A stretch of 64,000 nucleotides of DNA, from assembly GCA_019054805.1 (NCBI GenBank), contig JAHQIY010000017.1, positions 1,302,001 through 1,366,000 on the forward strand, in the 5' to 3' direction. Positions within the stretch are counted from its first letter, which is position 1, and every line of letters begins with the position of its first letter. Below the pieces are notes generated by a model, which had not been told where the DNA came from, did not search any database, and worked only from the letters and a program-made list of their open reading frames with translations. The DNA comes from Brachionus manjavacas. Its lineage: Eukaryota > Rotifera > Eurotatoria > Ploima > Brachionidae. A program made the position numbers and the translations under genes. This document shows positions 36,290 to 45,644 of this stretch, one piece after another.

Positions 36290-36703
36290 TTAGAGAGGAA
36301 CCATAGATTGATTCAAAAAATCTCTATTATAATCATATCCATAATAATTCATAAAACTAGAATCGAACATGTAGGGGTTTTGGTTATAATTTTGATTAAA
36401 ATTTTGATTAAAATTTTGACCAAAGTTTGGTTGTTCGTCACAAACAACTCGACATCTCCTATTTGGTCGTCTTCTGTGTCTCCTAGGAATCTCATCCTCA
36501 CTACTTGAATAGTCACTCTCATAAGGATGCCTGTTTCGGTGTCTAGGGTTATTACCATGATAACGATCTAAGTGGTCATCGTAGCCAAAATGATCGTGTC
36601 TGCCGCCTGGTCTACGGCCTGGAGGTGGTGGTAATGGCGCTGGAGGCAATGGTGGTGGTGGTGGTGGCGGAGTTGATTTCTTTCTTGAGACTCTACTACC
36701 CAT
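36290..36703 (-). CDS. Met-Gly cluster protein E: Pro/His/Arg-rich, predicted N-myristoylated
   Basis: Intronless, 137 residues. MGSRVSRKKSTPPPP has Gly2, Ser6, Arg7, nearly the same as protein C, then a polyproline run. A Gly/Arg/His segment (about 28-60), an acidic DYSSSEDE (about 63-72), an Arg block (PRRHRRRPNRRCR), four FNQN-type repeats (about 95-108) and a Tyr/Phe-rich end (NYYGYDYNRDF) follow. Layout parallels protein C: polyPro, acidic Ser/Asp, aromatic tail. TATA box TATATAAAG lies about 57 bp upstream. Function unknown. Confidence 0.72.
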   Translation of the reverse strand: MGSRVSRKKSTPPPPPPPLPPAPLPPPPGRRPGGRHDHFGYDDHLDRYHGNNPRHRNRHPYESDYSSSEDEIPRRHRRRPNRRCRVVCDEQPNFGQNFNQNFNQNYNQNPYMFDSSFMNYYGYDYNRDFLNQSMVPL

Positions 36704-37200
36704 TTTTATTTCTTTTCAATAATTCGATGCGATTCATTTTTTTCGTTGATTCTTTATATACTATTTTTTTATTTAATGAATTTTGTTGATTCAATCAGCA
36801 TTTCTACAATTTCAATAGAAATTAAAATAAAAAGATGAGTCGTCGATTGTTTCAACAGCGTATTCATTTCAAATATCCTATTCACAATGTTTTAATGTCT
36901 AAAATAAAATTGAATGCATTTTGTTCCATTAAAATTGAATTTGAAAATTCCTCAAGCGGAACTCCAAATAATTTTACTTAAATTTTAGTGAATCCTATTT
37001 GGTGTCTTTCAGGATTTAAAACAATAAATTTTCCAGAAACATGAATTTTATTAAGAAAAAAAAATATAAAAAAAAAAGAAGAAAAAAATCATAAAAGACT
37101 TGGTTTTTAAGTGTAAAATCCCTTCGCAGTTTTAATGAATCTTTTTTTAAAAAAAAATTTACACATTCTTTTTTAAAAAATTTTTTAACTTGAGAGTTAA

Positions 37201-37872
37201 CTATTCAAAGGGTGGACAAAGTGTCTCTGTGCATGCTGTTGTACAGGCTGGTTGACAAATGGGAACAAATACTGGATTTAAAAGATTGTAAGAGTTAATG
37301 GCATCTAAAGCCAGAAATGTTGGGTCGACTAAAGGCGAATACATTGGTTCAAATGTTGGCAAACAAGCTGGCATACAATTAGAACTACAAATTGAGCAGC
37401 AAAAAGGTCTACAGGATGGTCTACATGAAGGCCCACAACAAGGATCACATCCTGGATTGCAGCAAGGATCGCATCCAGGACCACAGCCTGGTCTACATTC
37501 TGGGCAACAACAAGGATCGCACTCTGGACCACATCCTGGTCTACATTCCGGACAGCAGCAAGGGCCGCATCCCGGACCGCAATCTGGTCCACATGAAGGA
37601 CCACAGCCAGGTCCACAACTAGGTCCACAAGAAGGACCACAGCCAGGTCCACAACTAGGTCCACAAGAAGGACCACAGCTGGGTCCACAACTAGGTCCAC
37701 AAGAAGGACCACATCTGGGTGCACACGAACGGTCCATTGGACCGCAAGATCTATCACGAAAAGGAGGTGGACCGACCTCTTCTCTGACAGGAAAGCAGCC
37801 ACGCTCATCACAATAGGTTCCCGATACAGGAATTGTCGGTAATCTTCTTGGCCTTGTTGGTCTAGTACCCAT
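37201..37872 (-). CDS. Met-Gly cluster protein F: CGP-repeat Cys-rich, predicted N-myristoylated
   Basis: Intronless, 223 residues from the ATG at 37,872; the frame stays open two codons further upstream but that adds no Met. MGTRPTRPRRLP has Gly2, Thr6 and Arg7. Residues about 50-165 are CGPSC/CGPGC/CGPCC tetrapeptide arrays, with Cys about every fourth residue and occasional Arg, Asp or Glu. The end is Cys-rich (QPACTTACTETLCPPFE). Cys-Gly-Pro arrays are the hallmark of Drosophila Mst(3)CGP sperm-tail proteins and occur in mammalian ODF1, where disulfides stiffen the flagellum; a metal-binding or cuticle role is equally possible. TATA-like CTATAAATAA lies about 60 bp upstream. Confidence 0.72.
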   Translation of the reverse strand: MGTRPTRPRRLPTIPVSGTYCDERGCFPVREEVGPPPFRDRSCGPMDRSCAPRCGPSCGPSCGPSCGPSCGPSCGPGCGPSCGPSCGPGCGPSCGPDCGPGCGPCCCPECRPGCGPECDPCCCPECRPGCGPGCDPCCNPGCDPCCGPSCRPSCRPFCCSICSSNCMPACLPTFEPMYSPLVDPTFLALDAINSYNLLNPVFVPICQPACTTACTETLCPPFE

Positions 37873-38233
37873 TACCAATTTAGAATTGATTTCTTAAGAA
37901 ATTTTTTGCTCGATGACATATATTATTTATAGTCTTTCATGAAAAATTTCACTTTGTATACAATTCTGGTATTTTTGTATATAACTTTTTTAGATGTTTA
38001 CAAATTTTTTGTAGTCATTAAATATATTTTTAAATTGATAAAATGTCGCTATATTTAAGCCAAAGAATTCTTATTTAGAATAATTGATTTATTTTGAATT
38101 TTTGTCAAGTGGTGTGATTGTATCTTTAATCAGCCTTTACTGAGTTTGTTTTGTAATAGATTAAAGTTAATTATTAATTAAGCAGTGTTGAAATTTTATT
38201 AAAATTTAATTGTACAAAATGAGAGAAAAAAAT

Positions 38234-39053
38234 CTAATAGACATAAGGTTTTAGCGAAGTAGCTATGTTTTCAATTGGGGTGGTATATGGATCGTATTCA
38301 TCTAGCGGTCCAAATGGTAAATGCTGATCAATTCGTCTAACTGGGCGCGGTTCTGGTCTCATAAATTCTCTTTTTTCTGGCTGAGGTTTAGTGCGACAAT
38401 ATCCGAGCAGAAAATCGTCGAAATTTAGCAAACCATCCATGTCTCTGTCCATAATGGAAAATGCTCTTCGACTGGTTTCAAAATCATGCTGGTACATGTT
38501 CTGAAATTGCTGAAAGTCCATTCTTCCATCAGGTCCACAATTTTTATCGTAAATGCTTCGCACAAAATTTACCTCTTCAGCGGTGACTGTATACTCTTCA
38601 TTTTCTTCATCTCTCGTGCCACAGGGAACACGATAGGCATCTAAAAACAAATAAAATAAAATAAAATTGTCTTTTTTGTTAATCACCTTGAGGAATTCTG
38701 GCTTGATTGTAAGGAGGAAATTGAAGACCCTGTCTTCGGTATTCCTCAATTTCTGTTGGAGTTAAGGGCATTACATTCGGATTGTGGTTTATTTTGTTAA
38801 GTTGTGGAACTCTGTTTTGAGCAAAGTGGGGATTTTGGTAGACTGAATTAATGGGAAAAGATGAGTTATTTGAAGGTGTTGGATAATTGTTAGAAAATTG
38901 CTGATCATATTGCATATCATTTTGATACGGCCATTCATTTTGATACTGATTACCCTGGCTCTGAAATTTCGGATTAGATTGGACTGGAAAATTATGGTTA
39001 TTTGGCGATGGTGGTGTTCTGTTGTTGTAAACTTTGCTCGATCCCGAACCCAT
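38234..39053 (-). CDS. Met-Gly cluster protein G: EF-hand, predicted N-myristoylated
   Basis: Two exons, 39053-38687 and 38640-38234, about 257 residues; the only cluster gene with a coding intron. The ATG at 39,053 is chosen over the upstream in-frame hydrophobic extension because it begins MGSGSSKVYNN (Gly2, Ser6, Lys7) and has TATA-like TTTATAAAC about 60 bp ahead. Residues 10-90 are Asn/Gln/Pro-rich, like proteins A and D. The C-terminal half has two EF-hand loops, DKNCGPDGRMDF (weaker) and DRDMDGLLNFDDF (canonical Asp1, Asp3, Asp5, acidic 12), so it should bind Ca2+. The combination recalls Ca2+-myristoyl switch proteins, but the long N-terminal low-complexity arm is unusual. Ends LKPYVY. 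Confidence 0.78.
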
Positions 39054-42000
39054 AGTCAATTTTTTTTTAAAAAACTTGTTTGTTATGGTTTTTGAGAATA
39101 TGAAGTTTATAAAAATGACAATTATAGCTTCTTTTAATGAAAGCATATATTTTAAATTTAGAAGCTATTTTGTCACAATTTATAATTTAAGTTTTTTTCT
39201 ATTTTATTAAAATTCGTAATAGAGTAAAATAGCTTCTAGCAATTAAAATCGTGGCTAGATGCGACAGAGCATGATAATTAATTATTATTTAAAATTTCAA
39301 AACTTTTTCGTTAAAAAATCTTATTTTTCCTTCAAGTTTTATTTTATAAAAGATAATTAAATTTTTTTATTTTTTTGAAATCTTTTAGTGTTTTTTTTCT
39401 GAATTGATGGCTAGTTTTAATAAATCAATATTTTAACATTGCCATTTAGAATATCTTTGATCAAAATTCAAATAGAAGATTGATAAACAGCTAAATAGGT
39501 CTGGAATTTTTTGAAAAGTGAAGTAAAGAGCAATGATGTGAGAGTAATTTGTATGAAAGTAATAAAATCTGGTCAAAAGGTGCTTTAAATATGACTAACC
39601 AGCAAAAACATTTCTGTTGATTTTTTTTAATTATAAAATTATTTTTTTAAATAATTTCTTCAAAACAGAAAAATCTAATTTGATCCTTTACTAAAAATGA
39701 AAATTAAAAATTTATTTACAACGGTGATTTCTTTTTTTATTTTTTTAACCTTATTTTTAAGCGATATAATTCAAAATATTTAAACTTTTAATTTTTAATT
39801 TTCATTTTTAAATGCAGAGTTAGGTTAGATTTTTCGATTTTTGATCCGGCGTTATTAAAGGTATTTTGAATTTAAAAAAAAGGGAACTTTTTTTACAAAG
39901 GATCGATGGTCACTTATGCATTCACCAAAACAATGGTATTACAACAATGTTGTTTACACTAGGAAAAATTTTAACAAAACATGATACAAACCATTATAAA
40001 AATTTAAAAAATAATTGTCATTTTTATTGTAATTTTAAAAATAAAAAGACAAATAAAAATATTTCAAGCTTTTACGTCAAATTTCGAAATTGCCTCAAAA
40101 ATTTTTGTAAATTTTATTTAAAATTGAATGATCATTTTAACCCAAATTACTAAAATTATATTGTAACGAGTTGATGTTTTATTAATTTTTATTTTTTAAT
40201 TTAATTAGTTTCAAAGTATAATGTAAGTAGATATAAATTATATTGCTACTTGAAGAAATAAAGGAGATTATTTTTTTTTTATAAGACAATATTTTAATTC
40301 GTTGTGAATTAAAGAATTTTTAAAAAAAGTAATTTTTTATTTTTGAAAATTCTAAAATTTATCAAAATTTTATTGACTTAAACAAACAAATCCAATTTCT
40401 GTCAATGTCCTCTAATAGATTCTTTAACTAATATGGAGTTTCGGAATAAACTTAATTTTGAAAAAAAATTCTGGCAATTCAAAGCTAAGAAATTTTTAAA
40501 AGAATCTTATTCAATTCTTATTTTTCTCTTGAACCATCTATTTAACAGGAAATTATAAAGTTTTGACCAAGTTGCAAATAAACACATTTTTAAACAATTT
40601 TTTCATCTAAAGTCGAAAATTGGTTCTGTAAATTGTATAAGCTGACAGATACACTCAATGTGTCACCTTAATCCAGCTTAAAATCAATATGACTGCATTT
40701 TTTTGAATTTTTGCAGATACTGGAATTAGGCGATACAATGAATGTTTAAAATTGATCAAATTCAAAATTCAATCTAAAATTTTACTTTTCCAGATCTTAA
40801 AAAGTTAAAATAATTGAAAAAGTTTTTTAAGCTGTAAACGAGATTAAAACATTTAAGATAACAGTTTAAGACTCTAAGATTTCTTCCCCAGTCTATCTAT
40901 CCTTAAAAGTGCCCGGAGACAATCTGAAAGTTTTATAATTAATTTAATAAATTATAAATTTATAAAATTAGATTTATTTAACTCAATTAAATTTGTTCAT
41001 TACCAAATCATTACATAAATATGATCTAAAATGAAGATACATGAAGTTGTGAAATTCAAAATAATTTTAAATATTTCATTATTTGATAAATTAAAATTAA
41101 AGATTAAAAATTATTTTCAAAAAAATTGAACAATAGTCCAACATACTATGCTGCAATTATTTTTTGTCCAAAATAATTTTTTCCATGAGCTAAATAGAAC
41201 ATTGCCATTTGATTAATGGCAATATGTAGTATGTTGGACTATTGTTCCATTTTTTTGAAAATAATTCTTAATCTTTAATTTTAATTTATCAAAAAGGATA
41301 TTTTTTTTCAAATTGTTCAAAGTTCGTTTTAAAGAAGAAACATTTTTTTTTAAATTCCAAACTTTTCTAGTCCTGAAAATTTGAATCTCAAGTCCTTTTT
41401 CTTTAAACAAGTATGCCCAGTGTGATATATTAAAACGCAATTAATCAAGTAGATGATTAATTGAAAATTTCAAGATTTTTTGCTGTAATTTAATTCTCTG
41501 TGCGAGATTTAGTGGTCAAGCTTAATTGTCCTAGATATTTTTGCTTTAAATAAATTCTTAAAATTTAAAAAGCTTTTTAAAAGTTTAGAGTTCATAATTA
41601 ATCATAATTAAACATATTTTATTATGGATTCAAATTTTTTAAATGGTGGAAGCAACTTGAAAAAAAAACAAACTCAATGAATTCTAGGATTGACCTGAAA
41701 AAAAATGACTCAAATTTTCAAATTTACACTTAAAAAAAGCTAGACTTGACAATTTTGAAACTAACTCAATTTTCGATGATAAAATTCTTTTTCAATTTAC
41801 CCATTTTTTGTCAATTGAGCTTAACTGAATTAATATTGAAAAATTAATTTTTTTTCAATTAGAATTTTGAATTCAGCAAAGGAGTTAAATGATTATTTTT
41901 TTTCCATAGTGCAACCTTTCACCAATTTGTTTCTTCAATTAATGTGTAAAATTTTTGCTTCATTCGGCCAACATACTTGTTACTTTAAATTTAAAATATT

Positions 42001-42861
42001 ATTTTTTTTTTTCCCATTCTCTTACGATGCATAGAAAATTAAAGAAGGATTTCTGATCAGATTTAAAAACTTGGCGGATATTTATATTTCCTTGATTAAA
42101 ACATTCCGATGGTACGATTTAACATTCGGAAATTGACAGCTCGCACATAAAGCTTTGGCAAGGTCTAGGAAATAAATTGATTCACAATTATTCCAATTAA
42201 AACATTTTCTCTAGAATAATTGTAAATTCGATAATTCTCAAATTTAAGCAGACTTTTTTTCAAATATCAAGGTGAACATTAAGCATGTTTATTTACAAAT
42301 GCACTTACCTTCTTTTAATAATCACAATCGAACTGCTTAAACATGTCGCTTTTTGAATTTAACAAAAAAGTCTCTTCTTAAACAAATATTTTCAAAGCTA
42401 AAAGCCTTAACAAAATTTATTTAAAAAAAAATTATTTTAGTCATAGAGCTTTTGTTTTGGCAATATGTAGTAAACAAATCCTCTGTTAATTTAAATAGAA
42501 AAATTCAAATGCCCATTTAGCTAATTTTGAATAAAATTTGGATTTTTTTCCAAAGCAAAAGTGCTCTTCACCAAATTCTTGTTCAAAAATTTTAATATTT
42601 AAATTTTTTTACTTCTAATTTTTCCAGCTCCAAAAAAATTAGTTCTTTTTTTTCCTATCATGGGTAACAAATATCCAAAATGAGTGACTTCAGTTCCACA
42701 GTCGTAGCTTAATTTTTCAGCAGAAACAAAAAAAAGTAATTAAAAAATGACATGAATAAAGTTTTTTTTAATTTTGTTTAATTTAATTTAATCTAAAATT
42801 TACATACTGTCGTGTTCTAAAAGCCTCTTAATGAAATCTATTGTTTTAGCTTTAGGTAAAT
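39054..42861. other. Non-coding AT-rich stretch
   Basis: No gene supported. A 95-codon ORF at 39,866-40,153 is Asn/Lys/Phe-rich as expected of AT-rich noise. A near-perfect foldback lies at 41,082-41,293 (listed separately). Confidence 0.5.
41082..41293. repeat. Foldback element, ~67-nt near-perfect arms
   Basis: Left arm 41,082-41,148 and right arm 41,227-41,293 are reverse complements with about two or three mismatches; both contain CAATAGTCCAACATACTA or its complement. The loop of about 78 nt includes a smaller inner pair. No coding capacity; MITE or hairpin RNA locus. Confidence 0.8.
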
Positions 42862-43866
42862 ATGAGCGTATCGGTTGCTTTAGTTAGAGAAAGCTTAAAT
42901 ACAGGTAACACCTCAGGAACTAGTGCCAAATCCAAAACAATAAATTCAAAAAAAGCAGCAAGAGAAGCAAGAACAGAAGCAAGAAATTTTTCCAATGTGA
43001 CGGCCAATTTGTTGAGCAAAAACTTTTTGACTAATGGTAACAAACTGCTCAATAATCGACAAGAAAACGAGCAATTATCATTTTTTCTAAATAATAATAA
43101 AAATAATAATAATAATAAAAATTTTATTACTGAAATGTCATCCAGCCTAACAACCGATATTAATTTAGTTGATAACGATGGCAACAAATCAACAATAATG
43201 GATAGAAATTTGTACGCAGGTAGAAACGAAGAGATCCGGGCAACAGCCAATTTGTCACAGCAAAAACGCATATCAGCAATACCTGTACCTGTGTCAAGAA
43301 ACTCCGATTTGAATGGAAATGATCGAAAAAGTTATTTAAACCAAGCAAACAGCATTAATAATCAATCAATATCGTCGACAGGAGCAACGAGAAAACTCGA
43401 CGAAATATCAAGTCAATCGGTGTTCTACAGCACACAGACAAAACCAGCCGCGCTCTTGCCAAATTCGCCAGAGTCTATAATGACCGATGTGAAGAAGGGG
43501 CACAAGCGGAGCAGCAGTCTCGCTAGTTCTGATGAAGCTAGGCCCATTTTTAGTAAGTCGTTGGCGAACAAAATCGCCAATGCCAGAAATAATTACCAGT
43601 CACTAACAAACAGGAATTTAAATAGTCTCAAGCCAAAAGATGAGCCGGCCAAGAATGGTCCCTCGGGACTTCAAAAGCCCAACTCTAAGCTGCCCGTGCT
43701 GGGCAAGCAAACTGCTCCGAACAAACTTACCAGCGAAAGTTCACTGAGCATTAATAGACAAAGAGACAGTCTAAAGCCCATTCAATCAACTGTTAGTAGT
43801 CTAAGCACCAAAAGCTCCAAGCTAACTGCTATTCCGCTCCAGTCTAATCCAAATAAAACAAAGTAA
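42862..43866 (+). CDS. Disordered Ser/Asn/Lys-rich protein, family not recognised
   Basis: Intronless, 334 residues, starting MSVSVALVRESLNT. The ATG is the first after an in-frame TAG, so the start is firm unless it is spliced. The protein is basic and low in hydrophobic residues with no domain, signal or membrane segment. It has an Asn run at about 74-84 (NNNKNNNNNKN), a basophilic-kinase-like site KKGHKRSSSLASS (about 211-223), and Ser/Pro/Lys-rich sequence to the end. Such composition is common in microtubule-associated or scaffold proteins, but nothing specific supports this. GC is higher than the flanks and AATAAA follows about 150 bp downstream, supporting a real gene. Confidence 0.65.
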   Translation: MSVSVALVRESLNTGNTSGTSAKSKTINSKKAAREARTEARNFSNVTANLLSKNFLTNGNKLLNNRQENEQLSFFLNNNKNNNNNKNFITEMSSSLTTDINLVDNDGNKSTIMDRNLYAGRNEEIRATANLSQQKRISAIPVPVSRNSDLNGNDRKSYLNQANSINNQSISSTGATRKLDEISSQSVFYSTQTKPAALLPNSPESIMTDVKKGHKRSSSLASSDEARPIFSKSLANKIANARNNYQSLTNRNLNSLKPKDEPAKNGPSGLQKPNSKLPVLGKQTAPNKLTSESSLSINRQRDSLKPIQSTVSSLSTKSSKLTAIPLQSNPNKTK

Positions 43867-45644
43867 AAAATACTTATTCAAAATTTTATTATTCCAGATA
43901 ACTGTAAATTAAACTTAAAAGCTTTATATTATTTAACTTCAAATAAGATATACGTTTTATTATGTAACATGTGTAATTTGATCAAGTTTTAGATGAGTTT
44001 TTTTCAAATAAATAATTTTGCTAGAATTTTTTTTTTTAATTTGTTCTGGATAGGGTACCGATGTTGCATCTTCCAAGGGTATCGATATTCTATCGGAAAT
44101 ATCTTACAGTAAATTAAATGACAATTTTTTGTTAAAAGCTTCAAAAGAGAAATAATATTTGAAGATCATTTAAAGAAAATGCATAAGAAAATATTTGAAA
44201 AGCGAATAAAATAAAGATAATTATGTTTATTCAATAATTTAAATTTAACCATTTTAAGATTTATTTAATCAATTATTTTAATTATTTAGATCAAATATTT
44301 TTTATTTTCATTCAAAAAAAATTTAAAATGCTTGCTTACAAACAAAATAATTTTTTAAATATAAAATTGCTCAGGTTCATGCGGAAACTACTTGATAGTC
44401 ACAGCTTTGAAAGCTGCGTTTCTAGTCCCATTTTAGCTTGAGTTTACTCCATTTTTGACAATAATTTTTCAAACTTGGAAACATATTTCAAAACATGTGA
44501 TTTTAGTAATTTTGAGATCATTTGAATAGGAGACAAGCTAAAAAAGAAAGAAAAGTTAAAAAAACAAAAAATTTTATCTTTGTAAACTGTATTTGGAAAA
44601 AATAAATTCTTATGCATATTCAAATAGGATATTATTTGTCAAATTAATTTGAATAAACTTTAAAAATTTTAAAGAATTTAAATAATATAAAAAATATCAT
44701 CTATCGATTTTGGTTATCGATCAAGCAATTCACTAAAATAAAAAATAGAATAAACCATTTTATGGGGAAGAGTCATTGACCTGCATACCTATTGATTATT
44801 AAAAATAAAATGTTTTTGCCGACGAAGGGACATTTGATGCCGATAGTCGGTCCTCGAAGAATTGGGAGACATAAAAAAAGCTCCTTAAACAAATAGAGAC
44901 TGTAGAACTTAATCGTAAAAAAATTAAGACTCAGATGGGAAGGACATGTGCGGCTAATAGTGGAAACACTTTTCATTTCCTTTTGATGATATTTTAACCT
45001 GAAAGGTAAGAGAAGGAAGTCCTGTGAAAAAACTGGGTACATGAGCCGAGGGATTGGGAAACATGACGCATCAAAATCTCGTTCCCAACCTCAAAAAGAT
45101 GATAACAAGGGCCCTTATTATTATAAATATTATTTTTATATTTTTTTTTTTGTCACCACTCATTAATCAACCAATTTCATAGAATTTTGCATGGTTCGAT
45201 TCTGAATAAAGAGTTTCTAAAAATTATAGGGACTTTTGTTACCATAATTACTTGAATTATTAAAATGAAAATAATCTCAATGAATAAAGGGAGACTAAAA
45301 GAGTTTTCAAAAAAACTTAACCATTTTAAGATGAAAACTTTTTTTGAATCAAAGTCAAAAAAGGATTTTAAAAACTCTAAATTTTGATTAATATATTTGA
45401 AGTTTTTAAAAATCATCAGTTAAAAGAAGAGTATCTTGGTGATTTATATGTTGATGGAGATAATAAGTTAACAATTCTATCATTTTTTAACGACTTTATC
45501 AAAGCCTTTAAAAAGATAGATTCTAATTATCTTGTTTTAAAACTGTTTAATTATGGCACAGAAAATGAAACCATTATCATTTTAACAAATAAAAAATTGT
45601 AAAAATTATATTGTTTAATTAACATAATAATAAATCAATCTCTG
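43867..45644. other. Intergenic DNA with a LINE relic
   Basis: About 44,780-45,110 (+) reads KLRLRWEGHVRL and, after stops, GKRRKSCEKTGY. These are the conserved LRW-GHV-R and GKRxxGRPxxRW blocks at the C-terminus of LINE polyproteins, so this is a decayed non-LTR retrotransposon 3' part. A 72-codon ORF at 45,384-45,602 (+, containing KEEYLGDLYVDGDNKLTIL) looks protein-like but has no recognisable family. Confidence 0.6.

Noticed and set aside
37298-37816. 172-codon plus-strand ORF with Gly/Pro/Gln/His repeats
   Set aside because: Antisense shadow of the CGP repeats; the minus frame has the ATG, Met-Gly signal and TATA box.
39866-40153. 95-codon ORF (+)
   Set aside because: Asn/Lys/Phe/Cys composition of AT-rich DNA and no recognisable features.
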